From Clostridia bacterium (GTDB lineage: Bacteria > Bacillota > Clostridia > Oscillospirales > CAG-272), in NCBI GenBank assembly GCA_017451975.1, contig JAFTNI010000218.1, positions 1-37,642 on the forward strand: a stretch of 37,642 nucleotides of DNA, in the 5' to 3' direction. Each line of letters opens with the position of its first letter. The stretch's first letter is position 1. Shown here in pieces: positions 30,961 to 37,642 of this stretch. The notes beneath the pieces were generated by a model. The model was not told the origin of the DNA, ran no database searches, and saw only the letters and a list, made by a program, of their open reading frames with translations. Position numbers and translations under genes: made by a program.

Positions 30961-31179
30961 TTATTTTCCGTGGTATTTGTCTATTTTTTCTACGAGCCTT
31001 CCCAAAGTGGGTATAAATTTTTCGATATCGTCAAACACGAGCGCAAGCAGGCTTTCGTAATGCCCGAAGCTTATGGAATTATATATTTCCGTAAGAAAAA
31101 CCATACGGTTCATCATATGCCACATTTCGTCCTGGCAGGCATTGAGTAAGCTTATGGAATTAAGGCTTTGTTCGTTCAT
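30961..31179 (-). CDS. Small unknown protein divergent from the tandem-XRE regulator
   Basis: A 72-residue protein (MNEQSLNSISLLNACQDEMW to KYHGK) that I do not recognise. It is predicted helical with no membrane segment; the stretch ACQDEMWHMMNRMVFLTEIY is amphipathic. AAGGAGG lies 9-10 nt before the ATG at 31179; an in-frame GTG at 31188 sits inside that RBS and is rejected. It has a near-consensus promoter whose spacer contains an operator repeat, so it is probably controlled by the divergent XRE protein. It may act as a small regulator or antirepressor. Confidence 0.75.
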   Translation of the reverse strand: MNEQSLNSISLLNACQDEMWHMMNRMVFLTEIYNSISFGHYESLLALVFDDIEKFIPTLGRLVEKIDKYHGK

Positions 31180-31230
31180 GGAAACCACCTCCTTTCATAA
31201 ATATGCTTGAATATTTAGTGGATATAATAT

Positions 31231-31259
31231 ATTTTATAACCGTTTGCTCACAAAGTCAA
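31231..31259 (-). promoter_or_regulatory. Promoter of the small divergent gene
   Basis: Minus strand TTGACT (31259-31254), 17 bp, TAAAAT (31236-31231). The operator repeat at 31236-31250 lies within its spacer. Confidence 0.75.
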
Positions 31260-31275
31260 TATAACCATTTGGTCA
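31236..31275. promoter_or_regulatory. Two direct operator repeats for the tandem XRE regulator
   Basis: ATAACCGTTTGCTCA (31236-31250) and ATAACCATTTGGTCA (31261-31275) match at 13 of 15 positions, 25 bp apart. The second also has dyad arms ATAACCA and TGGTCAT. One falls in the leftward promoter's spacer and the other just before the rightward -10 box. Confidence 0.65.
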
Positions 31276-31277
31276 TA

Positions 31278-31286
31278 TGATATAAT
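31278..31286 (+). promoter_or_regulatory. Extended -10 promoter of the tandem XRE gene
   Basis: TGATATAAT (TG-n-TATAAT) stands 45 nt before the ATG without a good -35 hexamer. The operator repeat ends 2-3 bp upstream. Confidence 0.6.
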
Positions 31287-31331
31287 CTACTTAATAGACA
31301 AAAATCAATGACTTAATAGGGGAGATATTTT

Positions 31332-31781
31332 ATGTATTTTTACCAAAGACTTCGTGATTTAAGGGAAGATAATGATAGAAGCCAGAGTGAAATAGCAGAA
31401 ATTCTGAACACATCGCGCGAGCAATACAGCAGGTGGGAAAGCGGCAAGCGCGAGCTGCCGATGCACAATTTTATAGCTTTAGCTCGGTATTATAGCGTAT
31501 CTCTCGATTATCTTGCAGGGCTTGTAAGCGAGCCTAGAAAGCTAGAATGCACAGAACCGTATATGTGCTATTACAAGAGGCTTCGTGAATTGCGAAAAAA
31601 TAACGGTAAAAGTCAAAGCGAAATATCGGAAATTTTGAATACGTTGCAAGAGCAATACAGCAGGTGGGAAAATGGCAAACGAGAGCTTCCCATGCACCAT
31701 TTTATAACTTTAGCGAGGTACTACAACGTATCGCTCGATTACCTCGCGGGGCTCATAAGCGAGCCAAGGAAATTGAGGTAA
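31332..31781 (+). CDS. Tandem-duplicated XRE helix-turn-helix regulator
   Basis: A 149-residue protein made of two near-identical 70-residue XRE units (about 2-71 and 79-148). Each has SQSEIxEILNT, EQYSRWExGKRELPMHxFI and ARYYxVSLDYLAGLxSEPRKL, and the units are joined by a 7-residue linker. A single chain thus carries two DNA-binding heads. This suits the pair of direct repeats in its own promoter region, where normal XRE dimers would need a dyad. It likely represses itself and the divergent small gene. The RBS is GGGGAGA. High similarity between the halves indicates fairly recent internal duplication. Confidence 0.9.
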   Translation: MYFYQRLRDLREDNDRSQSEIAEILNTSREQYSRWESGKRELPMHNFIALARYYSVSLDYLAGLVSEPRKLECTEPYMCYYKRLRELRKNNGKSQSEISEILNTLQEQYSRWENGKRELPMHHFITLARYYNVSLDYLAGLISEPRKLR

Positions 31782-31797
31782 ATATTGGGGGCAAAAT

Positions 31798-32367
31798 ATG
31801 GATTTTGATATTTTTACGGAAAGAGAAGCCGTGGGCGCAAAAACGGAATACGGCATTTTGCTCGGCGGCGAAGCGACCGTTTTTATAAAAGCGGGGCGCG
31901 GCGGCACATACCGCGGCGAGGGGGATAAATATTTGCGCTTTGCCGCTTTTCTGCGCGAAAAATACGGTGCAAGCGTTATTTGCTCCGGTAACGCCGAGGC
32001 TTGCAAAAGCTCGCTCGAAGCAGATATATCCGTTTTGCGCGAATACGCGCGCGGCGGGCTTTACCTTTGGGGCACGTCAGACGGCGCGTTTAAATGCACG
32101 GAAATTGCGTGCGCGCTGCCTTTTGAGAAAATGGTGCTTGTTAATATGCCGCTTATGATAAATTTTCATAAAACCAAGGCAAGGCTTGCGGCGCTCGATG
32201 CTTCGCGCATAGCTTTTGCATACGGCGAAGCCGACCCATCCTTTAAATACGTGCCGTTTTTACGCTCGCTTGAGGGCGCTAAAAGCATTACTCTTGAAAA
32301 AACGGGGCACGTAACGGCGTGCAAGCCCGAGGAATGTGCGCTTTTTGCGCGGTTGCTTTTTGAATAA
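31798..32367 (+). CDS. Alpha/beta hydrolase-like protein
   Basis: A 189-residue protein with signs of a small alpha/beta hydrolase: nucleophile elbow LWGTSDGAFK (GxSxG-like, Ser in GTSDG), a strand ending VLVNMPL, an acid region FAYGEADPSF, and a C-terminal TGHVTA that could supply the catalytic His. The N-terminal oxyanion part is short. Substrate is unknown. It follows the XRE gene by 16 bp with a poor RBS (GGGGGC) and precedes the GH39 gene by 14 bp, so all may be cotranscribed. It might be an esterase that deacetylates glycans, which is inference from the neighbour only. Confidence 0.65.
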   Translation: MDFDIFTEREAVGAKTEYGILLGGEATVFIKAGRGGTYRGEGDKYLRFAAFLREKYGASVICSGNAEACKSSLEADISVLREYARGGLYLWGTSDGAFKCTEIACALPFEKMVLVNMPLMINFHKTKARLAALDASRIAFAYGEADPSFKYVPFLRSLEGAKSITLEKTGHVTACKPEECALFARLLFE

Positions 32368-32381
32368 ACAAGGAGAATTAT

Positions 32382-33854
32382 ATGAGAAATATCTGCGTAA
32401 GCATAAACGACGAAAAAGGCAAGGTGGATAGATTTTTTGCGCGCTGTATAAGCGCGGGGCGCGCGGGCGAGCTTATGCGCTTTCCCGTTATGGAGCAGCT
32501 TGAGCGCGCGCGGCGCGAATGCGGTTTTGAATACATTCGCTTCCACGGGCTTTTCCACGAGGAGATGAACGTTGTGCGCCGAAACGCGGCGAGCAAGCCG
32601 GAATTTTCTTTTGCATATATAGATATGCTTTTTGATAAGCTTCTTTCCATAGGTATTCGCCCCGTTTGCGAGCTTGGGCTTATGCCTCGCGATATGGCAA
32701 GCGAGGAAAAATACGTTTTCTGGTGGAAAATGAACGTTTCTATGCCGCGCGATATGGCGGAATGGGGGGCGCTCGTGGCGGCTTTCGTGCGCCACGTAAC
32801 GAACCGCTATGGCGAAGACGAGGTTAAAAAGTGGTATTTTGAGGTTTGGAACGAGCCTAATCACCCTCACTTTTTCACGGAATATAAGAACAAAGAGGCG
32901 TATTTTGCGCTTTACGATGCGGCGGCGCTCGCCGTAAAGGGTGTTAACGCCGAATACCGTGTGGGTGGCCCCGCCTCTGCGGGCATGGCGTGGATAGATG
33001 ATATAATTGAGCATTGCCGCGAAAACGGCGTGCCGATAGATTTCATAACGAGCCACTCTTACGGGGCGCGCGGCGATTTCGACCCCGACGGTAACGCCGT
33101 AATCATTATACGCGAGCTGGATAAGGTGGCAAACGAGGTGCGCGCTAACGGCGAAAAATGCAAAAATAACGGCTTGCCGCTTGTTGTAACAGAGTGGTCG
33201 CCCTCATATTCATCTACCGACACAGTACACGACCACTATTTTTGCGCGGCTTACCTTTTGAACACGCTCAAAAAATGCGAGGGATATGCCGAAATGATGT
33301 CTTATTGGGTAATTTCCGATATTTTTGAGGAGGTTGCACCGCCAACGTCGCCTTTCCACGGCGGCTTTGGGCTTATCAATATGCAGGGCGTGCCGAAGCC
33401 TGTTTATCACGCATACACTTTTCTTGCCGCACTTGGCGAAACGGAGCTTGCCTGCGGCGACGAAAGCGCATACGCCGCAAAAAGCGCGCGCGGAGCGCAA
33501 GTGCTTGCGTGGAACACCGCTTTGCCCTGTAAAGTGGAAAGCAGAAAATATTTTGCGGGCGAAATTGCAAACGGCGAAGCCGAAAGCATAGCCGTTTCCA
33601 TAGGCGGGCTTGAAGCGGGCAAAACGTACACGGTTTGCAGAAAGACATTGGGCAAGGGTAAAGGCGACCCGTGGCTTGAATATAAAAGCGGAAAATACGG
33701 CACGCTTGAAAAGCTTCACGAAGCAGAGGCGCTTGCGGCGGCTTCGAAGCCCGTAGAGGAACGCTTTAGCGCCACGGCAGACGAAAGCGGCACGCTCCGC
33801 TTTACTCTTGAGCAAAGAGAAAACCAAGTTGACCTTGCAGAAATAGAATTTTGA
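32382..33854 (+). CDS. GH39 family glycosidase (beta-xylosidase-like), intracellular
   Basis: A 490-residue retaining glycosidase of clan GH-A. The acid/base is Glu158 in FEVWNEPNHPHFF and the nucleophile is Glu271 in VVTEWSPSYS. FIRFHGLFHE-like sequence (YIRFHGLFHEEM) near residue 52 and YWVISDIFEE near 308 are typical of GH39 beta-xylosidases. A C-terminal beta domain follows from about 375. No signal peptide is present, so it should act on imported oligosaccharides. GH39 also holds alpha-L-iduronidases, so the xyloside substrate is likely but not proven. RBS AAGGAGA is good. Confidence 0.88.
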   Translation: MRNICVSINDEKGKVDRFFARCISAGRAGELMRFPVMEQLERARRECGFEYIRFHGLFHEEMNVVRRNAASKPEFSFAYIDMLFDKLLSIGIRPVCELGLMPRDMASEEKYVFWWKMNVSMPRDMAEWGALVAAFVRHVTNRYGEDEVKKWYFEVWNEPNHPHFFTEYKNKEAYFALYDAAALAVKGVNAEYRVGGPASAGMAWIDDIIEHCRENGVPIDFITSHSYGARGDFDPDGNAVIIIRELDKVANEVRANGEKCKNNGLPLVVTEWSPSYSSTDTVHDHYFCAAYLLNTLKKCEGYAEMMSYWVISDIFEEVAPPTSPFHGGFGLINMQGVPKPVYHAYTFLAALGETELACGDESAYAAKSARGAQVLAWNTALPCKVESRKYFAGEIANGEAESIAVSIGGLEAGKTYTVCRKTLGKGKGDPWLEYKSGKYGTLEKLHEAEALAAASKPVEERFSATADESGTLRFTLEQRENQVDLAEIEF

Positions 33855-33865
33855 GGCGGAAACAT

Positions 33866-34603
33866 ATGAAATATATTGAAGAATACTTAGGAAAAACGGT
33901 GAATATCGTTATAGACAGGCCGCTTGGCAGCGCCCACCCGCAGTTTCCGGGGCTTATCTACCCCGTGAATTACGGCTATATACCCGAAACCGTGGGCGGC
34001 GACGGCGAGGAAACAGACGTTTACCTTTTGGGCGTAAGCGAGCCCGTGCGCGAATACACGGCAAAAATCATTGGCATAATCTACCGCGAAAACGACGATG
34101 AATATAAGCTTGCCGCCGCGCCGGAGGGCGTGGTGTTCAACCAGGCGGAAATTGCCGAAGCGGTGCATTTTCAGGAAAAATATTTTAAAACGGAAATAGA
34201 CGCTTTCTACCATAAATCGTGCGGAGCTATAGTTTTTCGCGAAAACGCGGGCGTGCGGGAATACCTTTGCCTTCTGCAAACGAAATCGGGCTCTTACAGC
34301 GTGCCGAAGGGCCACGCAGAAGCCTTTGAAACAGAGCACGTAACGGCGCAGAGAGAGGCGAGCGAGGAAGCGGGCATAGAGCTTTCTTTCATTCGCGGCT
34401 TCCGCATGGAGATGTATTATGAAATTTTCGGCGGAAGGCAAAAAACGCTCGTGCTGTTTCTTGCAAAATGCAAGGGCGAGCCGAAATATGACGGCAAAGA
34501 AATATCGGCGCACCGATGGCTGAAGCTTGCCGAGGCAAAAAAGCTTCTGCCCGCCGACTACGGCTCGTTTTTAGACGCGGCGGAAGCGTATGAATTGAAG
34601 TAA
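33866..34603 (+). CDS. Fusion of inorganic pyrophosphatase-like domain and NUDIX hydrolase
   Basis: A 245-residue protein. Residues 1-115 resemble a short family I pyrophosphatase (YLGKTVNIVIDRPLGS, YPVNYGYIPET, GDGEETDVYLLGV, with Asp-rich metal sites). Residues about 118-240 are a NUDIX domain with box GHAEAFETEHVTAQREASEEAGI (G-x5-E-x7-REASEEAG), flanked by SYSVPKGH. NUDIX enzymes cut nucleoside diphosphate-X bonds, and several release pyrophosphate, which the first domain could remove. ATG 33866 is used, after GAGGCGGAA; an in-frame TTG at 33851 overlaps the GH39 stop. Housecleaning or Ap4A-like turnover is possible; the substrate is not known. Confidence 0.85.
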   Translation: MKYIEEYLGKTVNIVIDRPLGSAHPQFPGLIYPVNYGYIPETVGGDGEETDVYLLGVSEPVREYTAKIIGIIYRENDDEYKLAAAPEGVVFNQAEIAEAVHFQEKYFKTEIDAFYHKSCGAIVFRENAGVREYLCLLQTKSGSYSVPKGHAEAFETEHVTAQREASEEAGIELSFIRGFRMEMYYEIFGGRQKTLVLFLAKCKGEPKYDGKEISAHRWLKLAEAKKLLPADYGSFLDAAEAYELK

Positions 34604-34613
34604 GGAGGAGAAT

Positions 34614-35300
34614 ATGGGTTACAGTAACACGTCAAAGGGACGGGGAGTAAAGGGCAGCAAATATTGGATACAGACCGTGGTGGAAGAAGAGGAGCTCCGT
34701 CGTGCGCTTGAAAGCGAGCTTGGCGAGGCGCTTGAGTGGCTTTCGCCGCTTGCGGGCAATGAAAATACATACGATGAATATGAGCTTCGCGATGGGTACG
34801 TTTGCGAGCGCTTGGGGCTTTTCTGGGCAGATGCGGAAAGGTTTTTTGCATTCTGGCCCAAGCGCCAGCCGCAGTGGGATGCGCTCGCGCTTGGCGGCGA
34901 GGGCACCGTGCTATACCTTTTCGAGGCGAAGGCGCACGTAACAGAGCTTGAAAGCAAATGTGCCGCAACCAACGTATACAGCAAGGAGCTTATAATAAAA
35001 TCCATGAATGAAGTAAAGGAAAAATATTTTGCGCGCGGCGACTTTGAAGCGTGGCTCAATAAATATTATCAGCTTGGCAACAGGCTCACCTTCCTTCGCA
35101 AGCTAGGCGAAAAGCCTTTCGGCAAAATAAGCGCGGTAAAACTCGTACTTTTGAATTTTGTGAATGATAACACGTATATTCCCACGCCGAAAGAGGAGTG
35201 GGAGGGGCACTATAAAAGCGTTCTTGCCGAAATGACGGGCGGGGAAAGCCCGCCCGAGGACGTGATAATAATAAATTACGACGTGGGTAATTTAAAGTAA
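34614..35300 (+). CDS. Unknown protein with PD-(D/E)XK nuclease-like motif
   Basis: A 228-residue protein of no family I can name. The block QPQWDALALGG...VLYLFEAKAHVTEL reads as a PD-(D/E)XK core: Asp89, then Glu104-x-Lys106 on the next strand. A helix-rich region follows (STKELIIKSMNEV-like, about 120-150), and the C-terminus is acidic. No methyltransferase or other restriction gene is adjacent. It could be a nuclease-fold protein of DNA repair, defence or a non-catalytic kind. The RBS is AAGGAGGAG, 10 nt after the previous stop. Confidence 0.7.
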   Translation: MGYSNTSKGRGVKGSKYWIQTVVEEEELRRALESELGEALEWLSPLAGNENTYDEYELRDGYVCERLGLFWADAERFFAFWPKRQPQWDALALGGEGTVLYLFEAKAHVTELESKCAATNVYSKELIIKSMNEVKEKYFARGDFEAWLNKYYQLGNRLTFLRKLGEKPFGKISAVKLVLLNFVNDNTYIPTPKEEWEGHYKSVLAEMTGGESPPEDVIIINYDVGNLK

Positions 35301-35318
35301 GACTTCGTGAGGTAAAAT

Positions 35319-36017
35319 ATGAAGGACGGCAAAAAACAAATTCTTATTGCAGACGATGAAAAGGAAATAAGAGATATACTGAAAATTCTGCTTTCGGAAG
35401 CGGGCTATAATATTCTTTGCGCCGAGGATGGGCAGGCGGCGCTGGAGCTTGCAAACCAGGAAACAGACCTTTATATTCTAGACGTAAATATGCCGCGCCT
35501 TTCGGGCTTCGCCGCAGGCGCGGAAATAAGAAAAAAATATGATGCGCCCATAGTTTTTCTCACGGCTTACTCGGGCGAATCTGATAAAGTTATGGGCTTT
35601 GCCGTGGGGGCAGATGATTATATAGTCAAGCCGTTTTCGGGCGCAGAGCTTATTATGCGCGTGAAGGCAATACTGCGGCGAAGCGCGCCGAAAGAGCAGG
35701 CGCAAGCGCCGAAGGCGGCGGAAAACCTGCTTATGCTCGGCGACCTTTACCTCGATACGGCAAGCCAAGCGATTATAAAAGAGGGCGAAGCCACGGCGCT
35801 TACTTATACGGAATTTAAAATTCTCGAGCTGCTTTTGAATAATCGCAAGCGCATTTTTTCGCTGGAGCAGATATATTCAAGCGTATGGGATGAAAACGCC
35901 GTTGGTGACAGCGCCATAATGGTGCATATAAAAAACATAAGAAAAAAGCTTGGCGACGATTCCAGAAACCCAAGGTATATCAAAACGGCGTGGGGCAGGG
36001 GGTATTACGTTGACTGA
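35319..36017 (+). CDS. OmpR/PhoB-family response regulator
   Basis: A 232-residue two-component regulator. The receiver (about 7-120) has acidic pocket ADDEKE, phospho-acceptor Asp55 in LYILDVNMP, Thr in FLTAYSGES and Lys in YIVKPF. The winged-helix output domain (about 135-231) ends IKTAWGRGYYVD. It is VanR-like in layout. It overlaps the histidine kinase gene by about 8 bp. Candidate targets are the direct repeats at 37044-37076 ahead of the small membrane gene. RBS GAGG precedes the ATG. Confidence 0.93.
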   Translation: MKDGKKQILIADDEKEIRDILKILLSEAGYNILCAEDGQAALELANQETDLYILDVNMPRLSGFAAGAEIRKKYDAPIVFLTAYSGESDKVMGFAVGADDYIVKPFSGAELIMRVKAILRRSAPKEQAQAPKAAENLLMLGDLYLDTASQAIIKEGEATALTYTEFKILELLLNNRKRIFSLEQIYSSVWDENAVGDSAIMVHIKNIRKKLGDDSRNPRYIKTAWGRGYYVD

Positions 36018-37041
36018 AAAAGCAAAAAGAAGGCGAAAGCTTTCGTATGAAATACTCGGCCTTTTTGCCGTGTGCTTTGCGGCGGCGCTCGTGCTGTTTT
36101 TTTTCCTGATTTTTTTCGGCATAGGCGTGGCAGAGGAATATTGCTGGGAAAACGGCATACCGCTTGATGAAGAGGCGCTCTACCGCCTGGATGGCTTTGT
36201 TTTCAGCGTTAGCCTCGCCGTTTCCGTTATATTTTTTGCGGTTTTGTTCATTGTGCTTTTCGGCGAGCGCCTTGCGTATATCGGAACGATAATAAAGGGG
36301 GTAGACATACTGCGCGGCGGTGAAATGGGCTACCGCCTGCCGCTGGAGGGCAACAACGAGCTTACGGCGCTTGCAGAGGCAATAAACTATCTTTCCGAAA
36401 CGGAAGCGGCGGTGAAAGCGCGCGAGCGCGGGCTGAAGGAGGAAAAGGAGGCGCTTATACGCGCGCTTTCGCACGATATACGCACACCGCTTACCTCTAT
36501 AATAGCCTATACAGAGCTGCTTTCCGCAAAAGAAAACGCCACCGCGCAAGAAATGAGCGAATATTTTTCGCTTGTGGAAAAGAAGGCAGGTCAAATAAAG
36601 AGCATAACGGAAATATTGCTCGACGGCGGCAAGCGCAACGTGGAGCATTTTGAAAATGCGCGCCTGCTTATAGAGCAGCTTGTGTGTGAATTTGAAGAAG
36701 CGCTGGAGGAAAGCTTTACGCTCAAGGTGGATATTTCAGCTTGCGCGGCGTTTGCGGGTAGCTTTGATGTTCAGGAAATGCGAAGAATTTTCGATAACCT
36801 TATTTCCAACGTGCAAAAATACGCCGCGCACGAAAAGCCCGTGGAGCTTACCGTTGAAAATGGCGAGCGCGGGCTTACCGTAAGGCAGAAAAACGCCGTA
36901 AAAAAGAACGCTCATCAGGCGCAAAGCTACAAAATGGGGCTTTACAGCATACTCCGTATTGCACAGAATTACGGCGGCGGCGCAGAGGTGCGCCAAAGCG
37001 AAGATGAATTTGAAATTATTATCACACTTTCAAATCTTTAG
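36010..37041 (+). CDS. Sensor histidine kinase with reduced ATP-binding domain
   Basis: A 343-residue membrane kinase, taken from TTG at 36010, which overlaps the regulator stop and follows GGGGCAGGGGG. Two membrane helices (about 15-40 and 62-85) flank a very short external loop of about 22 residues. A HAMP-like region comes next (GGEMGYRLPLEGNNELTALAEAIN). The H box is SHDIRTPLTS with His155 and the N box is FDNLISNVQKYA. The catalytic domain lacks a clear DxGxG loop: after LTVRQKNAVKKN it passes directly to KMGLYSILRIAQNYGG. It may hold ATP differently or be weak. The short sensor loop suggests it detects membrane stress or a partner membrane protein. Confidence 0.9.
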   Translation: MTEKAKRRRKLSYEILGLFAVCFAAALVLFFFLIFFGIGVAEEYCWENGIPLDEEALYRLDGFVFSVSLAVSVIFFAVLFIVLFGERLAYIGTIIKGVDILRGGEMGYRLPLEGNNELTALAEAINYLSETEAAVKARERGLKEEKEALIRALSHDIRTPLTSIIAYTELLSAKENATAQEMSEYFSLVEKKAGQIKSITEILLDGGKRNVEHFENARLLIEQLVCEFEEALEESFTLKVDISACAAFAGSFDVQEMRRIFDNLISNVQKYAAHEKPVELTVENGERGLTVRQKNAVKKNAHQAQSYKMGLYSILRIAQNYGGGAEVRQSEDEFEIIITLSNL

Positions 37042-37043
37042 AA

Positions 37044-37095
37044 TTCTTCAGAATTTTCTGCGGAATTTCTTCAGAAAACTGTGTTATTCTATAAT
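37044..37095 (+). promoter_or_regulatory. Promoter with direct repeats before the small membrane gene
   Basis: TTCTTCAGAA occurs at 37044-37053 and 37067-37076, 23 bp apart (about two helical turns). The second covers the -35 position (17 bp before TATAAT at 37090-37095), where no -35 hexamer is present. This is the layout of a response-regulator-activated promoter. Confidence 0.6.
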
Positions 37096-37147
37096 CACCA
37101 AAGGGGAACACCCAAAAAAATAAAAAATTGAAAGTGAGGATTTTAAT

Positions 37148-37489
37148 ATGTTTACATCTTTGGATTTATTGGTAGTTGTATCTATGGGGATCATAGCGGC
37201 AACGTTTCTTTCGCTTATGCTTATGTTCCTTCTCAAAAATCAGAAAGCGAAAAGAGTTTTCTTCTACATCGTAGTGGCGCTCGGCGTTTACGTTTCCACA
37301 ATAGGCTTCCGTATAGGTATAACGGGCTTTATAGAGCAGGTTGTGCTTGCTGTGCTTGCGGCGCTTATGAGCGTGGGCGCATTCGTGCTTGAAAGAGCTG
37401 CAGGCGGCGATGGCAAAAAGCTTCGCATCGCGCGCATTATCGCGGCGGCGGCGCTTGTGCTCGGCATAATATCGGCACTCTTTATATGA
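37148..37489 (+). CDS. Small multi-pass membrane protein of unknown function
   Basis: A 113-residue protein with about four hydrophobic segments (5-28, 37-54, 60-80, 95-113). A short basic loop NQKAKR follows the first and GGDGKKLR the third. I recognise no family. Its promoter carries direct repeats and it follows the two-component genes on the same strand, so it may be their target and perhaps their sensing partner, as small membrane proteins often are for kinases with tiny external loops. RBS GTGAGGA; a terminator follows. Confidence 0.8.
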   Translation: MFTSLDLLVVVSMGIIAATFLSLMLMFLLKNQKAKRVFFYIVVALGVYVSTIGFRIGITGFIEQVVLAVLAALMSVGAFVLERAAGGDGKKLRIARIIAAAALVLGIISALFI

Positions 37490-37492
37490 TGA

Positions 37493-37526
37493 AAAAAGGT
37501 GTAACCGAGAGGTTACACCTTTTTAA
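37493..37526. terminator. Bidirectional terminator
   Basis: A 14-bp perfect stem (37493-37506 with 37511-37524; GGTGTAACC/GGTTACACC) with loop GAGA, T run to the right and A run to the left. It lies between converging genes. Confidence 0.9.
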
Positions 37527-37555
37527 ATTGCTATATTTATGTATCAGCCTATGTA

Positions 37556-37642
37556 TCAGCCCCACAAGCTGAAGTTGTGAAGATACCATTTGCCGCCGAT
37601 TTTAATAACTATGATTGTGAATTCTTCTTCGCCGTCATCGTC
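37556..37642 (-). CDS. C-terminal end of a minus-strand protein cut by the window edge
   Basis: Only 28 codons and a TGA are visible: an acidic stretch DDDGEEEFTIIVIK followed by IGGKWYLHNFSLWG. Endings of the form IGGKWYL are common in small lipoproteins or NTF2-like extracytoplasmic domains of Firmicutes, but too little is seen for a call. Just past the stop, TATGTATCAGCC is repeated in tandem, so the stop-codon region itself is duplicated. Confidence 0.55.
   Translation of the reverse strand, partial: DDDGEEEFTIIVIKIGGKWYLHNFSLWG

Noticed and set aside
31236..31275. Short repeats as a CRISPR array
   Set aside because: Only two 15-bp repeats, no spacer-size regularity beyond one interval, no cas genes; position over two promoters explains them.

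Overview
The window looks like chromosome of a strictly anaerobic, probably gut-dwelling member of the Clostridia (Firmicutes). Signs are consensus sigma-A promoters with 17-bp spacers, AGGAGG-type ribosome binding sites, a SpoVB-like flippase, a Re-type citrate synthase, glycyl radical chemistry and intracellular glycoside hydrolases. I cannot name a species. No rRNA, tRNA, CRISPR array, transposase or prophage gene was found.

Left part (about 1-5735): the tail of a DUF3592-like membrane protein, then a four-gene minus-strand operon, Re-citrate synthase - GntR regulator - aconitase - isocitrate dehydrogenase. This is the oxidative half-TCA branch from acetyl-CoA and oxaloacetate to 2-oxoglutarate. 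It starts from a consensus promoter whose -10 box overlaps a near-perfect GntR-type palindrome.

Centre (about 6030-21935): a plus-strand bacterial microcompartment (BMC) locus. An RpiR/SIS regulator with its own promoter and perfect dyad leads acetate kinase, fuculose-1-phosphate-type aldolase, CoA-acylating aldehyde dehydrogenase, a zinc-type alcohol dehydrogenase, four BMC-H shell genes, PduL, BMC-P, PduS, BMC-T, a glycyl radical diol dehydratase, its activase, a PduU/EutS shell protein, an EutP/PduV GTPase, a ParA-type ATPase and a 65-residue basic protein. Together these fit a B12-independent fucose/rhamnose compartment (GRM5-like). The aldolase makes DHAP and lactaldehyde, lactaldehyde is reduced to 1,2-propanediol, the radical enzyme dehydrates it to propanal, and propanal is split between 1-propanol and propionyl-CoA, propionyl-phosphate, propionate and ATP. 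The most unusual parts are the terminal PduU-PduV-ParA-small protein cassette, which resembles a compartment positioning (McdAB-like) module, and two unrelated core enzymes that each carry a Cys-rich linker next to the encapsulation peptide. Intergenic gaps in the locus hold several hairpin or palindromic repeats and a duplicated leader of about 75 bp.

Right part (about 22000-37642): a CapD/PglF-type nucleotide-sugar dehydratase; two convergent paralogous proteins of unknown function; a RibD_C-MmcQ fusion; a DUF1294 protein; a GH95 alpha-L-fucosidase without a signal peptide, a plausible fucose source for the compartment; a SpoVB-like flippase; a divergent pair made of a small protein and a tandem-HTH XRE regulator with direct-repeat operators; an alpha/beta hydrolase-like protein; a GH39 glycosidase; a pyrophosphatase-NUDIX fusion; a PD-(D/E)XK-like protein; a two-component system; and a small membrane protein whose promoter carries direct repeats. 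A minus-strand gene runs off the right edge.
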